The notes beneath the pieces are model-generated. The model saw only the letters and a program-made list of their open reading frames with translations, was not told the DNA's origin and did not search any database. The position numbers and the translations under genes are program-made. From contig DDIM01000001.1 of the NCBI GenBank assembly GCA_002338525.1, forward strand, positions 240,322 through 304,321: a DNA stretch of 64,000 bases, read 5' to 3'. Numbering within the stretch: the first letter of the stretch is position 1; every line of letters begins with the position of its first letter. Below are positions 19,249-29,441 of the stretch, piece by piece. This DNA is from Micavibrio sp. UBA1850. GTDB lineage: Bacteria; Pseudomonadota; Alphaproteobacteria; Micavibrionales; Micavibrionaceae.

Positions 19249-20120
19249 GCAAACAAATCGTAATCCTAAATGATTGGCGCTACAAAACGGCCGTATCCTA
19301 CCTTGAGACTAGCCTTCGCACAGTATTTAACACAAACGTTGAAATACGATATGCAAATGCGGATCAATTAAACGATAAACAACTATGGCAAGCAGACAAG
19401 ACATGCCTGTTTATTACCCCTCCTATTACTGGCGAAGATTGCCATTACAATGAAATCTTTACGCCAGACATTTTCAAAAAGAAAAAAGAATTTATCCATC
19501 AGGGCGGTGCGCACATAACATTTTGTGCAGGCAGCTACCATACATTTGAAGACATGGTGTTCAAATCCCCCACAGATGGAACAATAAAAACACAACGCTC
19601 AACGACCCCCCTGTTTAAAGGCACCGCAATGGGGCCTGTGCAGGGGTTAGGCGCACCTGTTTGTCCAAATAACAGATATAGTGACTGTATTGTAACAGGC
19701 ATTACGACAGACCTAGATCAAAAAAGTATGTCCTTAGGCGTATGTTACGGCAATGGCTGCACATTTGACATCAGAGAACCTAATGTCAAAATCATTGCCA
19801 CATACGACCAAGGCGGTCACAAGCTTCCCGCAATGGTTATGAAGCTAGTTGGCCTAGGCCTTTCTATAGCCTCAGGCATTGTCCCTCATTATAGATACGA
19901 ACAAACAACGGTTCCTGCCTTGGCACAACTAAACCAAAACCTTAAACCACATGAAGCTCAGCGCATTCGTTTCATGAAAGGTGTTTGGGGGATCGCGGCA
20001 CACAACGCATTGACCAACGGTACGATTGATGCGCAAGATTTATCTATTCCTGTATCAGATATCCCGAAAATTTCGCCCTTAAACGGTAAAGTCCCCATTA
20101 TTTCAAACCGCTTAGGGTAA
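19245..20120 (+). CDS. BPL_N-like paralogue, probable altered active site
   Basis: The 291-residue protein aligns with the preceding gene along its length: FCAGSYHT (Cys94) matches CAGAYYG, GTAMGP matches GTATGP, and IVPHYRYE matches CAPHIEY. The His is kept (His215) but the Glu two residues on is replaced by Arg217, and the PGG loop is replaced by PPITGED, so it may have lost or changed catalysis. A C-terminal extension of about 70 residues (from about 225) is absent from the first protein. The pair probably works together, perhaps as a heterodimer of an active and a regulatory subunit; that is inference. It ends 43 bases before uvrA. Confidence 0.62.
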   Translation: MSKQIVILNDWRYKTAVSYLETSLRTVFNTNVEIRYANADQLNDKQLWQADKTCLFITPPITGEDCHYNEIFTPDIFKKKKEFIHQGGAHITFCAGSYHTFEDMVFKSPTDGTIKTQRSTTPLFKGTAMGPVQGLGAPVCPNNRYSDCIVTGITTDLDQKSMSLGVCYGNGCTFDIREPNVKIIATYDQGGHKLPAMVMKLVGLGLSIASGIVPHYRYEQTTVPALAQLNQNLKPHEAQRIRFMKGVWGIAAHNALTNGTIDAQDLSIPVSDIPKISPLNGKVPIISNRLG

Positions 20121-20163
20121 TATCACTCTTGATTTATGAATCCAAAGCAACATATATAAGGGC

Positions 20164-23028
20164 ATGCTTACAGAAATTTCGATACGCGGTGCCCGCGAAC
20201 ACAATTTAAAAGACGTCAACGTTGATATCCCACGTGACACGCTCACCGTCATTACAGGGCTTTCAGGGTCTGGAAAATCATCTCTGGCCTTCGACACAAT
20301 TTATGCAGAAGGCCAGCGCCGCTATGTCGAAAGTCTCTCCGCTTATGCACGTCAGTTCCTAGAGATGATGCAAAAGCCTGACGTAGACTCTATTGAAGGG
20401 CTTTCACCAGCTATTTCAATTGAACAAAAAACAACATCGAAAAACCCAAGATCAACTGTTGGAACGGTCACAGAAATATATGACTATATGCGTCTATTAT
20501 GGGCTCGCGTCGGCATCCCCTACTCTCCTGCAACCGGAGAACCCATTACCAGCCAAACCGTCTCCGAGATGGTCGATCGCATCCTTGAAATGGGCGAAGG
20601 TACACGATTATACATCATGGCGCCCATCGTGCGTGGCCGCAAAGGGGAATATAGAAAAGAGTTTGCAGATTTAAAAGCAAAAGGATTTCAACGTGCAAAA
20701 GTCGACGGCACACTTTATGAAATCGACGAAATACCTGCATTAGATAAAAAACTAAAGCACGACATCGATATAGTTATCGACCGCTTAGTTATTCGCGATG
20801 ATATCGCAACACGCCTTGCCGATTCTGTAGAAACCGCACTCAATATCGCCGATGGGCTTTTGACCGTAGAAAACGCTGATAATGGCGAGCAAACAGTTAT
20901 GTCAGAAAAGTTTGCCTGCCCTGTGTCAGGCTTTACGATCGCCGAGATTGAACCGCGCATCTTTTCGTTTAACAACCCGCATGGTGCGTGCCCTTCGTGC
21001 GATGGACTGGGCAAGAAAATGATTATCGATCCCGAGCTCGTCGTGCCAGATCCAACAAAATCCATTGAAGACGGCGCCGTTGTGCCATGGTCTACCAGTT
21101 TTGCGCCGTTTTACATGCAGGCGATGCGCGCGGTCGCTGATTATTATAAATTCAGTACAAAAACCAAATGGAAAGATTTAGACAAAAAACATCAGGACGT
21201 TATTTTATATGGCTCTGGCAACACGATCATCAAAACAACATACAAAAGCAAAACCGACAGCACGTGGAACAGCAACAAGCCGTTTGAAGGCGTAATCCCA
21301 AATCTTGAACGCCGCCTTATTGAAACTGAAAGCAATTCGGCGCGTGAAACCTTGGCTAAATACCAAACCAGCATGCCATGCGAGGCCTGCCACGGTAAAC
21401 GCTTGAAACCTGAATCATTGGCCGTAAAAATTGACGGTGAAACTATTTCAGACGTTTCAACCTACAGCATCGGACAAGCCTTAAACTGGTTTTCAAATGT
21501 TGAAAAAAGCCTCAACACGCAACACAAAGAAATCGCCCATCGCATCCTCAAAGAAATCAATGAACGGCTTGAGTTTCTAATGAATGTGGGATTGGATTAT
21601 TTAAACCTTTCCCGTTCATCAGGAACATTATCTGGAGGTGAAAGCCAGCGTATTCGCCTTGCTTCTCAAATTGGTTCTGGGTTGACAGGTGTTTTATATG
21701 TATTGGACGAACCCTCAATAGGATTACATCAACGCGACAATAACCGCCTACTAGAAACGCTCAAGCGCCTGCGTGATTTGGGCAACACGGTCATTGTTGT
21801 CGAACATGATGAGGACGCCATTCGTTTGGCTGATTATCTGATTGATATGGGCCCCCGCGCCGGCGTATTAGGCGGAACCGTTGTTGCTAGTGGAACACCA
21901 CAAGATGTCATGAATTGCGAGGACAGTATCACGGGCCAGTATCTTACAGGCAAAGCTGAAATTCCCGTGCCTAGCGAGCGCCGTAAAGGGCATAAAAAAC
22001 AATTCATTGAGGTGAAAGGCGCACGCGGTAACAATCTCAAAAATGTTGATGCGAAAATCCCCCTTGGCACATTCACATGTATTACAGGGGTCTCAGGGTC
22101 AGGAAAATCAACACTCACCCTCGACACACTCTACAAAGGCGCCAGCCGTGCAGTGATGCGCACAAAACAAACACCCCTTGAACATGACGAGATAAAAGGT
22201 CTTGATTTTATTGATAAAATTATTGATATCGACCAAAGCCCGATCGGCAGAACACCACGCTCAAACCCTGCCACATATACAGGCGCCTTCGGGCCAATGC
22301 GCGAATGGTTTGCAGGACTTCCTGAATCAAAAGCACGAGGATACAAGGCCGGACGTTTTTCATTTAACGTCAAGGGAGGCCGATGCGAGGCATGCCAAGG
22401 CGACGGCATGATCAAGATCGAAATGCATTTCTTACCCGATGTTTATGTGGAGTGCGAAACCTGTAAGGGAAAACGATATAACCGCGAAACGCTAGATGTG
22501 AAATTTAAAGGCAAATCAATTGCTGATGTTCTTGCCATGAGCATTGATGAAGGTGCAGAATTTTTCAAAGCCGTACCCTCAATACGTGACAAACTGGTTA
22601 CTTTGCAAAATGTCGGGTTGGGCTATATCAAAGTCGGCCAGCAAGCCACCACATTGTCCGGCGGCGAAGCCCAGCGCGTAAAACTTGCCAAAGAATTAAG
22701 CAAGCGCTCGACAGGGAAAACATTATATATTCTGGATGAGCCAACAACAGGACTTCATTTTGATGATGTGAAAAAACTGATGGAGGTTTTGCAAAGCTTG
22801 GTTGATAAAGGTAACTCAATTATCGTAATCGAACACAATCTTGATGTCATCAAGACGGCCGATTGGGTCATTGATATTGGCCCAGAAGGCGGTGATAAGG
22901 GCGGAATGATTGTTGCCGAAGGCACGCCTGAGGCAATTTGTGATGTCGAAAAGAGTTACACAGGTCAGTTTTTAAGACCTATTCTTGAAAACAGCGCAAA
23001 GACAAAGCTTAAGAAAAAGTCTGCGTAA
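20164..23028 (+). CDS. uvrA: UvrABC excinuclease subunit A
   Basis: Damage-recognition ATPase of nucleotide excision repair. The 954 residues hold two ABC ATPase modules: Walker A GLSGSGKS (32-39) and GVSGSGKS, signatures LSGGESQRI and [10 protein letters not shown], and Walker [10 protein letters not shown] and LDEPTTGLH. The zinc-binding CxxC pairs are present ([32 protein letters not shown]). Length is normal. The 3' end overlaps the convergent membrane-protein gene by 20 bases. The ATG at 20164 gives the expected N-terminus [13 protein letters not shown]. Confidence 0.98.
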   Translation: MLTEISIRGAREHNLKDVNVDIPRDTLTVITGLSGSGKSSLAFDTIYAEGQRRYVESLSAYARQFLEMMQKPDVDSIEGLSPAISIEQKTTSKNPRSTVGTVTEIYDYMRLLWARVGIPYSPATGEPITSQTVSEMVDRILEMGEGTRLYIMAPIVRGRKGEYRKEFADLKAKGFQRAKVDGTLYEIDEIPALDKKLKHDIDIVIDRLVIRDDIATRLADSVETALNIADGLLTVENADNGEQTVMSEKFACPVSGFTIAEIEPRIFSFNNPHGACPSCDGLGKKMIIDPELVVPDPTKSIEDGAVVPWSTSFAPFYMQAMRAVADYYKFSTKTKWKDLDKKHQDVILYGSGNTIIKTTYKSKTDSTWNSNKPFEGVIPNLERRLIETESNSARETLAKYQTSMPCEACHGKRLKPESLAVKIDGETISDVSTYSIGQALNWFSNVEKSLNTQHKEIAHRILKEINERLEFLMNVGLDYLNLSRSSGTLSGGESQRIRLASQIGSGLTGVLYVLDEPSIGLHQRDNNRLLETLKRLRDLGNTVIVVEHDEDAIRLADYLIDMGPRAGVLGGTVVASGTPQDVMNCEDSITGQYLTGKAEIPVPSERRKGHKKQFIEVKGARGNNLKNVDAKIPLGTFTCITGVSGSGKSTLTLDTLYKGASRAVMRTKQTPLEHDEIKGLDFIDKIIDIDQSPIGRTPRSNPATYTGAFGPMREWFAGLPESKARGYKAGRFSFNVKGGRCEACQGDGMIKIEMHFLPDVYVECETCKGKRYNRETLDVKFKGKSIADVLAMSIDEGAEFFKAVPSIRDKLVTLQNVGLGYIKVGQQATTLSGGEAQRVKLAKELSKRSTGKTLYILDEPTTGLHFDDVKKLMEVLQSLVDKGNSIIVIEHNLDVIKTADWVIDIGPEGGDKGGMIVAEGTPEAICDVEKSYTGQFLRPILENSAKTKLKKKSA

Positions 23029-23716
23029 AGGCGCGTTTGCGGCTCACGGCAAAGTAACTTGCATCATAGCTAAAGCATAGCCATATAAGTGCTGCGTTTA
23101 ACTCAAACGTCTCTTCAATATTATCTAACTTACGAGGCCCGGGCTGTATAAACAGCTCAAGAATAATCACGCCTGCAAACAATAAGCCATATAATATTAA
23201 ATAAGGTGAGTAATAATAATCGGCAATTCGCGCCTTCCACGCGCCCCATCTGTGCCTGTAATACCATGCCGCGATTACGCCCCCGACAAGTGTAGAAAAG
23301 AAGATGATCCGGCACACAAAGAGGAAAATAACAAGGCTTAGAGGAAATTTATCAGGAATACCTTTTGCAACAAACATCATAATATCTTGTACGCTTGTTA
23401 GATAAAGAGATCTCAAATCATCGACAAACAGGCCTAACCCCCATCGTATCTCTTCTCCAAATATAAACACGGCCCACGCAAAAGAAATAAAGAGGCCCAC
23501 GCCGTACAGCTTATGCTTGAAGATCACCCACCCTGAAAAACAAGCTGAGAGGAAATACATTAAAGTCGTCATGTTTTCGACCATACCATTGGGGCGGTAT
23601 AGTAACTCATAGACCCATTGCTCATGCGCAAAGCGTATGACAAAAAATGGCACAAAACTAACGATAAAAAAGGCATAAAAAAACAGCCAGAATGATGAGG
23701 TGACAAGATCTTTCAT
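23009..23716 (-). CDS. Multi-pass membrane protein of unknown function
   Basis: The 235-residue protein has about six hydrophobic segments with polar loops. Two acidic features stand out: FGEEIRWG after the third segment and [12 protein letters not shown] before the last. A similar pair (GEEISWG and a later N-x-x-E-x-x-E) recurs in uncharacterised bacterial membrane proteins that I recall but cannot name; the spacing hints at a membrane-embedded acidic site. It is the last gene of a likely purC-purS transcription unit, starting 10 bases after purS, and its end overlaps uvrA. No link to purine metabolism is evident. Confidence 0.65.
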   Translation of the reverse strand: MKDLVTSSFWLFFYAFFIVSFVPFFVIRFAHEQWVYELLYRPNGMVENMTTLMYFLSACFSGWVIFKHKLYGVGLFISFAWAVFIFGEEIRWGLGLFVDDLRSLYLTSVQDIMMFVAKGIPDKFPLSLVIFLFVCRIIFFSTLVGGVIAAWYYRHRWGAWKARIADYYYSPYLILYGLLFAGVIILELFIQPGPRKLDNIEETFELNAALIWLCFSYDASYFAVSRKRAFTQTFS

Positions 23717-23726
23717 AATCGGGTCC

Positions 23727-23963
23727 TCAAGCGACCATCAAAATCTCATAGTCTTCAATCACAGGATTTGCCAAAAGCTTTTCGCACATATCTTTGACTT
23801 GTGCCTCACTTGTATTAGCAGCAAGATCCAGTTCAATAATTTTCCCTTGGCGAACACTGTCAACACCATCAAACCCAAGACTGCCAAGCGCATGCTCGAT
23901 TGCTTTTCCCTGTGGATCTAAAACGCCGTTTTTCAACATAATTTTTACGGTAGCTTTCATCAT
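23727..23963 (-). CDS. purS: Phosphoribosylformylglycinamidine synthase subunit PurS
   Basis: Small (78-residue) structural subunit that bridges PurL and PurQ in the three-part FGAM synthase of purine synthesis. The sequence shows the family pattern: VKIMLKNGVLDPQGKAIEHALGSLGF near the start (read as separate conserved VLDPQG and LGF elements) and VRQGKIIELDL. Two ATG codons stand in tandem; AAGGATAAG lies just upstream and fits either. It lies 43 bases downstream of purC and is separated from purQ and purL, which are on the other strand. Confidence 0.93.
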   Translation of the reverse strand: MMKATVKIMLKNGVLDPQGKAIEHALGSLGFDGVDSVRQGKIIELDLAANTSEAQVKDMCEKLLANPVIEDYEILMVA

Positions 23964-24006
23964 CTTATCCTTTGGAGTTTATCTATTCTGGGTTTGACTA
24001 AATTAC

Positions 24007-24894
24007 TTATACTTTGTTGCGTTGCTTAGGTGTTTTTTTCACGGCACGCAGCTTTCGTTTTTTTGCAAGATCATTTTCAATATCTTCCAATTGTGCAGCA
24101 ACCTCTTCATTAAGCTTTCCATCCGCAGACATCAACCCACCTTCAGGAATTAACCCCAAACGAGATGCAATTGTTTGATACCCATCAACCAAATCACCCA
24201 AATCGTGGCGGAAGCGATCCTTATCAAGCTTTTCATCGGTTTTTGCGTCCCATAAACGGCAATTGTCTGGTGATATTTCATCAGCAAGCAACAAATACAG
24301 CTCATCATACTCGCCCCACATACGGCCAAACTCTAATTTAAAATCAACGAGTTTTAGACCAATACCGGAAAACAGTCCGTTCATGTAATCATTCACACGC
24401 CATGCCATAGACACTATTTCTTCCATTTCATAAGGGTCTGCCCAGCCAAATGTAAGAATATGGTCTTCACTGATGAGTGGGTCTCCTAGCTTGTCGTCTT
24501 TATAGTAAAATTCAACCAATGGTTTTGAAAGGTACGTTCCCTCTGCCACGCCCAAACGCTTACAAAGTGAGCCTGCAGCAATATTACGAACAACAACTTC
24601 TAATGGAATAACATCAACTTTACGAACCAATTGCTCGCGCATGTTAATTGAACGTAAAAAATGTGTGGGAATACCAATGCCTTCAAGCTTGGTCATTATA
24701 TGAGAAGAAATACGGTTATTCAGTACGCCCTTGCCTGCAATCGTATCTTTTTTTTGCGCATTAAATGCTGTGGCATCATCTTTGAAATACTGGATGACTG
24801 TTCCGGGTTCTGGGCCTTCGTATATAATCTTGGCTTTACCCTCATAAAGCTTCGTGCGCTTTGCAGATGAACGATCATTTAATATCGAGCTCAC
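24007..24894 (-). CDS. purC: SAICAR synthetase (phosphoribosylaminoimidazole-succinocarboxamide synthase)
   Basis: Joins aspartate to CAIR with ATP in purine synthesis. Recognisable segments are [42 protein letters not shown], the catalytic-site region LVDFKLEFG, and [12 protein letters not shown]. The GTG start at 24894 has GAGG five bases upstream and gives 295 residues; a TTG at 24918 is less likely. The protein is about 45 residues longer than the common bacterial enzyme because of a basic C-terminal extension rich in Lys and Arg. It leads a likely unit purC-purS-membrane protein and is divergent from the DUF1476 gene. Confidence 0.96.
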   Translation of the reverse strand: MSSILNDRSSAKRTKLYEGKAKIIYEGPEPGTVIQYFKDDATAFNAQKKDTIAGKGVLNNRISSHIMTKLEGIGIPTHFLRSINMREQLVRKVDVIPLEVVVRNIAAGSLCKRLGVAEGTYLSKPLVEFYYKDDKLGDPLISEDHILTFGWADPYEMEEIVSMAWRVNDYMNGLFSGIGLKLVDFKLEFGRMWGEYDELYLLLADEISPDNCRLWDAKTDEKLDKDRFRHDLGDLVDGYQTIASRLGLIPEGGLMSADGKLNEEVAAQLEDIENDLAKKRKLRAVKKTPKQRNKV

Positions 24895-24922
24895 ATTAAC
24901 CTCTTTTCTCGCATACAAACTA

Positions 24923-24951
24923 TTGGAATTGATTGTGTAGCATGCTATATC
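24923..24951 (+). promoter_or_regulatory. Candidate promoter of the DUF1476 gene
   Basis: TTGGAA (24923-24928) and TATATC (24946-24951) are 17 bases apart, and the -10 is preceded by TGC, an extended -10 element. The start would fall about 35 bases before the coding region. Moderate match, good spacing. Confidence 0.45.
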
Positions 24952-24990
24952 AAGCCCTGTAAATCTAATTATTTATAGGGAACACATAAA

Positions 24991-25320
24991 ATGTCAGAGA
25001 TGGATGGCCGCAGAGAAGCATTTGAAAATAAATACGCACATGACGAAGCTTTGAAATTCAAAGTTGAGGCTAGAGGATCTAAAATAATTGGAGAATGGGC
25101 CGCCGAGGAACTTGGCATAACAGACGTAAGCACGATTGAAGCATATGCAAAATCAGTGGTTGTTGCTAACCTCGAAAAAGTTGGATTTGAAGATGTTAAA
25201 GAAAAGATCAGAAACGATTTCGCTGAAAAAAACATTGAGTTTAATGAAGCTATTTTTGATAAAAAATTAGCGGAGAGTATGGCAGAGGCGAAATTACAAA
25301 TCATGCAAGAAACTGAATAA
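24991..25320 (+). CDS. DUF1476 family protein, zeta-type F1-ATPase inhibitor
   Basis: The 109-residue, helix-rich protein belongs to the DUF1476 family, whose member in Paracoccus is the zeta subunit that blocks ATP hydrolysis by the F1-ATPase. The N-terminal DGRREAFENKYAHDEALKFK, with basic and acidic residues in an amphipathic helix, is the inhibitory-region pattern, and WAAEELG follows as in the family. The family is essentially alphaproteobacterial. It lies between divergent purC and co-directional purQ, a neighbourhood common in this class. Whether it inhibits ATPase here is inferred from the family. Confidence 0.9.
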   Translation: MSEMDGRREAFENKYAHDEALKFKVEARGSKIIGEWAAEELGITDVSTIEAYAKSVVVANLEKVGFEDVKEKIRNDFAEKNIEFNEAIFDKKLAESMAEAKLQIMQETE

Positions 25321-25379
25321 GAGTTTCACCATAACACCTTAAAAAACAGCCTGCTTTTTTAACGAAAGACATAGCCACA

Positions 25380-26066
25380 ATGAAAACAGCGATTATCGTA
25401 TTTCCTGGTACCAACCGTGAAAAAGACATGGCCGACGCACTTGAACATATCTCAGGGCACCGACCAAAACTGATTTGGCACAAGGAAACAACGCTCGATA
25501 ATTACGATTTGATTGTCTTACCAGGTGGTTTTTCATACGGTGACTACCTTCGTTGTGGCGCAATGGCAGCCCACTCCCCCATTATGAAAGAAGTCATTCG
25601 CCAAGCCGAGCGCGGAACACGAATATTTGGCGTTTGTAATGGATTTCAAATGCTTGTTGAAACACAAATACTTCCCGGCGCACTTCTTCGTAACAACTCG
25701 CTTAAATTCATCTGCAAGCATGTGCATTTGAAGGCAGAAAACTTAAACGACACGATGACAAAACAACTTGCCTCGTCACCCATCATTCATGTCCCTGTGG
25801 CACACGGCGATGGAAACTACTTTGCCAATGATAATATTTTAAATGCATTAAAAGAACACAACCAAATTGCATTCCGCTACTGTGATAAAACAGGTGATAT
25901 CACAAAAGGTAATTTTAATGGCTCGACCGATAATATTGCAGGCGTATACAACAAACGCAAAACGGTTTTAGGCATGATGCCCCACCCTGAAAACGCAATA
26001 CTTGATCACCACAAAAACACATCAGGCACAGGGTTATTTAAAGGTATATTGGATCAACTTTCATGA
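25380..26066 (+). CDS. purQ: Phosphoribosylformylglycinamidine synthase subunit PurQ (glutaminase)
   Basis: Class I glutamine amidotransferase that supplies ammonia to PurL. The 228-residue protein has the [11 protein letters not shown] loop, the nucleophile elbow GVCNGFQML with its Cys, and GMMPHPE near the end with the His and Glu of the triad. It precedes purL with a four-base ATGA overlap, implying coupled translation of two subunits of one complex. Length is normal. Confidence 0.97.
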   Translation: MKTAIIVFPGTNREKDMADALEHISGHRPKLIWHKETTLDNYDLIVLPGGFSYGDYLRCGAMAAHSPIMKEVIRQAERGTRIFGVCNGFQMLVETQILPGALLRNNSLKFICKHVHLKAENLNDTMTKQLASSPIIHVPVAHGDGNYFANDNILNALKEHNQIAFRYCDKTGDITKGNFNGSTDNIAGVYNKRKTVLGMMPHPENAILDHHKNTSGTGLFKGILDQLS

Positions 26067-28336
26067 CAAACACAGTACAAAAACAAAGCACGTCCCCCCT
26101 TCCTCCTGAGCCCGCTGTGACAGCAGAACTTGGCGCAGAATTTGGTTTGAACGCTGAAGAGTACCAGCTTGTTTTAGATATTTTAGGGCGCACACCAACA
26201 TTTACGGAGATTGGTATTTTCTCTGTTATGTGGTCAGAGCATTGCTCGTACAAATCATCACGACTTCATTTGAAAAAGTTGCCCACGTCTGCGCCTTGGG
26301 TCATTCAAGGGCCGGGTGAAAACGCAGGTGTTATTGATATAGAAGATGGGCAAGCGGCTGTGTTCAAAATGGAATCACACAACCACCCATCATATATCGA
26401 ACCCTATCAGGGTGCCGCAACCGGTGTTGGCGGCATTATGCGTGATGTGTTCACAATGGGCGCGCGCCCCGTGGCCAATATGAACGCCCTTCGATTTGGC
26501 GACCCAAGCCACCCAAAAACACGCCACCTTGTCGATGGTGTTGTAGCAGGAATATCAGGATATGGTAACTGCATGGGTGTTCCAACGGTTGGCGGAGAAA
26601 CAAACTTTCACAAAAGCTACAACGGCAACATCTTAGTCAACGCCATGTGTGTCGGGCTTGCAGAACAAGACAAGATATATTACGCCACAGGCGCCAAACC
26701 TGACATGCCAATTGTTTATGTCGGGGCGAAAACAGGGCGTGACGGCATACATGGTGCTACGATGGCCTCTGCAGAATTTGAAGACGGCGTTGAAGGCAAT
26801 CGCCCAACGGTTCAAGTTGGAGATCCATTTACCGAAAAACTTCTTCTTGAGGCGTGTTTAGAGCTGATGCAAGAAGATGACATTGTCTCTATCCAGGATA
26901 TGGGGGCTGCAGGCCTTACATCATCATCCGTTGAAATTGCTGACAAAGGCGGGATTGGTGTCGTGCTTGAGCTTGATAATGTACCACAACGCGAAACATT
27001 GATGAGCCCCTACGAGCTTATGCTTTCAGAATCGCAAGAACGCATGTTGATGATCTTAAAGCCCGGCTCAGAAGACAAAGCCAAAGCCATCTTTGATAAG
27101 TGGGATTTAGATTTTGCCGTCATCGGTCGCACAACAGATGATAAGCATCTAAAACTGAATATGTATGGACAAAGCTGGTGCGACATTCCTGTGCCTCCGT
27201 TGGTTGATGAATCACCAATTTACGATCGCCCACAAGGAGATGCCCCAAAACCTGCCACATTGGATGCGGCAGGATACGCTTTACCAAACGGGTCTGTTAC
27301 ACAAGCCCTTAAAACAATTATGACAGCCCCAGACATGGCGTCAAAACGCTGGATTTGGGAACAATATGACAGTCTTGTGATGGGCGAGACGACGGCAAGT
27401 GCAGGAATTTCTGACACGCAATCAGGTAACGCAGCAGATGCTGCTTTGGTACGCATACCAAGCCAGAACAAAACAACTAAGGCACTGGCGATTTCAACTG
27501 ATTGCACACCGCGCTACTGTTTTGCCAATCCATTTGAAGGCGGCAAGCAAGCCGTTGCCGAGACATACCGAAATATCTCTGCCACAGGTGCAACCCCTCT
27601 CGCCATTACGAATAACCTTAATTTCGGAAACCCAGAACGTCCCGACATTATGGCTCAATTTGTGGGCGGTATTGAGGGGATTGGTGCTGCGGCAAGCGCG
27701 CTTGACTACCCTGTAGTTTCTGGAAATGTCTCTCTTTACAATGAAACAAGTGGAGAGGCTATTTTCCCAACACCTGTCATTGGTGGCGTTGGCCTTATCC
27801 GTGATGCAGATAAAGCCATGGGACTTGCCTTCAAAGAAATGGACGAGACCATTATTATGATTGGTGATAAAGGCACAGACCTCGGCCAATCTCTATACCT
27901 CAGACATGTTCATGGTGTTGAGGCAGGCGAAGCCCCTGTTGTTGATCTAACTAAAGAAAAACAAAACGGATCGTTTATAAGAAAAATAATTTCTGATCAG
28001 CTTATCTCATCTTGTCATGACGTTAGTGACGGTGGGCTTTTATGTGCGATTGCGGAAATGGCCATGGCCTCAAAATCTGAGGCGGGCTATGTCGGCGCGT
28101 CACTTGATCTAGATATAAATGAAGAAAATTTATTCGCAGAAGACCAAGCGCGATATGTTGTAACAACATCCGATAGTATGTCTCTCGCCGCTTTATGCGA
28201 AAAAGAAAACATCCCCTACACGATCGTAGGAACAACCAAGCCCTCGACGATTTCAATCGGCGATGAAGCCATAACTGTTGCCGATCTACACGAGGCAAAC
28301 GAAGCATGGCTCCCTAACTACATGAAAGGTGTATAA
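26063..28336 (+). CDS. purL: Phosphoribosylformylglycinamidine synthase subunit PurL
   Basis: ATP-dependent synthase subunit that converts FGAR to FGAM using ammonia from PurQ. At 757 residues it is the small form that needs PurS and PurQ, both present in the window. Visible are [10 protein letters not shown] near residue 55, the ATP/Mg2+ site with [16 protein letters not shown], and the second half with [10 protein letters not shown]. The fold is a tandem repeat of the PurM-like ATPase. It overlaps purQ and is followed directly by bolA. Confidence 0.97.
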   Translation: MTNTVQKQSTSPLPPEPAVTAELGAEFGLNAEEYQLVLDILGRTPTFTEIGIFSVMWSEHCSYKSSRLHLKKLPTSAPWVIQGPGENAGVIDIEDGQAAVFKMESHNHPSYIEPYQGAATGVGGIMRDVFTMGARPVANMNALRFGDPSHPKTRHLVDGVVAGISGYGNCMGVPTVGGETNFHKSYNGNILVNAMCVGLAEQDKIYYATGAKPDMPIVYVGAKTGRDGIHGATMASAEFEDGVEGNRPTVQVGDPFTEKLLLEACLELMQEDDIVSIQDMGAAGLTSSSVEIADKGGIGVVLELDNVPQRETLMSPYELMLSESQERMLMILKPGSEDKAKAIFDKWDLDFAVIGRTTDDKHLKLNMYGQSWCDIPVPPLVDESPIYDRPQGDAPKPATLDAAGYALPNGSVTQALKTIMTAPDMASKRWIWEQYDSLVMGETTASAGISDTQSGNAADAALVRIPSQNKTTKALAISTDCTPRYCFANPFEGGKQAVAETYRNISATGATPLAITNNLNFGNPERPDIMAQFVGGIEGIGAAASALDYPVVSGNVSLYNETSGEAIFPTPVIGGVGLIRDADKAMGLAFKEMDETIIMIGDKGTDLGQSLYLRHVHGVEAGEAPVVDLTKEKQNGSFIRKIISDQLISSCHDVSDGGLLCAIAEMAMASKSEAGYVGASLDLDINEENLFAEDQARYVVTTSDSMSLAALCEKENIPYTIVGTTKPSTISIGDEAITVADLHEANEAWLPNYMKGV

Positions 28337-28339
28337 ACT

Positions 28340-28573
28340 ATGGCAATGGAAGCAGACACAATTGTAAAAATGATCCAAGAGGGCATTCCTGATGCGGAAA
28401 TACGCCTCGAGGATTTACGCGGAGATGGAGACCATTACGCAGCTTATGTAGCCTCTGCCAGTTTCGCAGGCCTTCCGCGCGTAAGACAGCATCAAATGGT
28501 ATATGCGGCACTTCAGGGTAAAATGGGGGGCGAGTTACATGCTCTTCAACTTCACACAAGTGTAAAAGAGTAA
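28340..28573 (+). CDS. bolA: BolA family protein
   Basis: Small (77-residue) protein of the BolA/IbaG family, which partners monothiol glutaredoxins in [2Fe-2S] cluster trafficking. The conserved region LEDLRGDGDHYAAYVASASFAG has the invariant His that can ligate a shared cluster, and ends with RVRQHQMVYAAL, the helix-turn-helix-like signature. It starts three bases after purL and lies upstream of grxD, the standard partner, with one small unknown gene between. An alternative ATG is two codons in. Confidence 0.93.
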   Translation: MAMEADTIVKMIQEGIPDAEIRLEDLRGDGDHYAAYVASASFAGLPRVRQHQMVYAALQGKMGGELHALQLHTSVKE

Positions 28574-28605
28574 ACATATCTCGTTATAGACATAACTTAA
28601 AATCA

Positions 28606-28634
28606 TTGACTTCTTCAAAACGTCACTCTAAATG
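28606..28634 (+). promoter_or_regulatory. Candidate promoter for the 28658 gene
   Basis: TTGACT (28606-28611), five of six consensus positions, is followed after 17 bases by TAAATG (28629-28634), a weak -10. Transcription would start close to the Shine-Dalgarno sequence TAGGAG of the next gene. Confidence 0.35.
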
Positions 28635-28657
28635 TCCTTGAGAGAATAGGAGACATT

Positions 28658-28945
28658 ATGAACAAGCAAGACTCTTTAAAATCAGTATGGGACGTGGCAA
28701 GACTTTATATCAACGTAAAACTTGGCACCGGAGAAACACAATCACCGAAAGTTATCAAGTCCCTAGAAGACAAAGGGTGGCGTTTTCAATCTGATATCGT
28801 AAGAGCCCCCTCTTACATTAGTGAAGTCACACAAATCACAAATCCTGAAGGCGAAGCCGTAACAAAATCAAATATGGAATATTTAAATGCCGTTAGTGAT
28901 GCTTTGAACGAGACATCAACGGCACCAAATTTAAAACATTCTTGA
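28658..28945 (+). CDS. Small protein of unknown function
   Basis: A 95-residue soluble protein with no signal peptide or membrane segment. A strong Shine-Dalgarno sequence (AGGAG, five bases before the ATG) supports it as real. It is mildly basic at the N-terminus and polar at the C-terminus; the middle (GWRFQSDIVRAPSYISEVTQ) may form beta strands. No family recognised. It sits between bolA and grxD, which form a functional pair, so a role near iron-sulfur or redox metabolism is possible but unsupported. Confidence 0.65.
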   Translation: MNKQDSLKSVWDVARLYINVKLGTGETQSPKVIKSLEDKGWRFQSDIVRAPSYISEVTQITNPEGEAVTKSNMEYLNAVSDALNETSTAPNLKHS

Positions 28946-29026
28946 TTAACGGTATAAAATCTATAGTTTATTTATATCTAATATATAAATATGAAATACA
29001 GACCACATTAAAAATAAGGTAAAACA

Positions 29027-29365
29027 ATGGAAAACATCATCGAAGAACGTATTAAAAAACACATCACTGACCATGACGTTGTCCTTTATATGAAAGGCAC
29101 TGCCGCGTTTCCAATGTGTGGATTTTCTGCCGCAACTGTGCAGGTTTTGTCACAGCTGGGCGTGCCATTCCAAGACTTCAACGTTCTAGAAGATGCAGAC
29201 ATTCGTCAAGGTATCAAAGATTACTCAAACTGGCCTACAATTCCTCAATTATACGTGAAGGGTGAATTCTTGGGCGGATGTGACATCGTTCGCGAAATGT
29301 ATGAAACAGGCGAACTGCAAGAGTTTTTGACTGACAAAAACATTCCTTTTGAAGCCGCTGCTTAA
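29027..29365 (+). CDS. grxD: Monothiol glutaredoxin (Grx4/Grx5 type)
   Basis: CGFS-type glutaredoxin that binds a glutathione-ligated [2Fe-2S] cluster and passes it to BolA and apo-proteins. The 112-residue protein has KGTAAFPMCGFS with the active-site Cys, the glutathione-binding segment WPTIPQLYVKGEFLGG, and GGCDIVREM. The monothiol motif and length match the family. It is downstream of bolA, and its transcript ends at a hairpin that overlaps the end of rodA on the other strand. Confidence 0.96.
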   Translation: MENIIEERIKKHITDHDVVLYMKGTAAFPMCGFSAATVQVLSQLGVPFQDFNVLEDADIRQGIKDYSNWPTIPQLYVKGEFLGGCDIVREMYETGELQEFLTDKNIPFEAAA

Positions 29366-29410
29366 ACAGCAACGTATCTTTAAAACATCATAAATAATTT
29401 AACGAATATA

Positions 29411-29441
29411 AAGCTCTCCAGACTACATTCTGGGGAGTTTT
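29411..29441 (+). terminator. Terminator of grxD overlapping the rodA stop codon
   Basis: CTCTCCAGA (29414-29422) pairs with TCTGGGGAG (29429-29437) with one wobble, leaving a 6-base loop, followed by four T. The TAG stop of the convergent rodA gene lies in the loop. The short T-run makes it a modest terminator. Confidence 0.6.

Noticed and set aside
28574..28657. A purine riboswitch near the pur genes
   Set aside because: No conserved three-way-junction core sequences are visible upstream of purC, purQ or in this interval.
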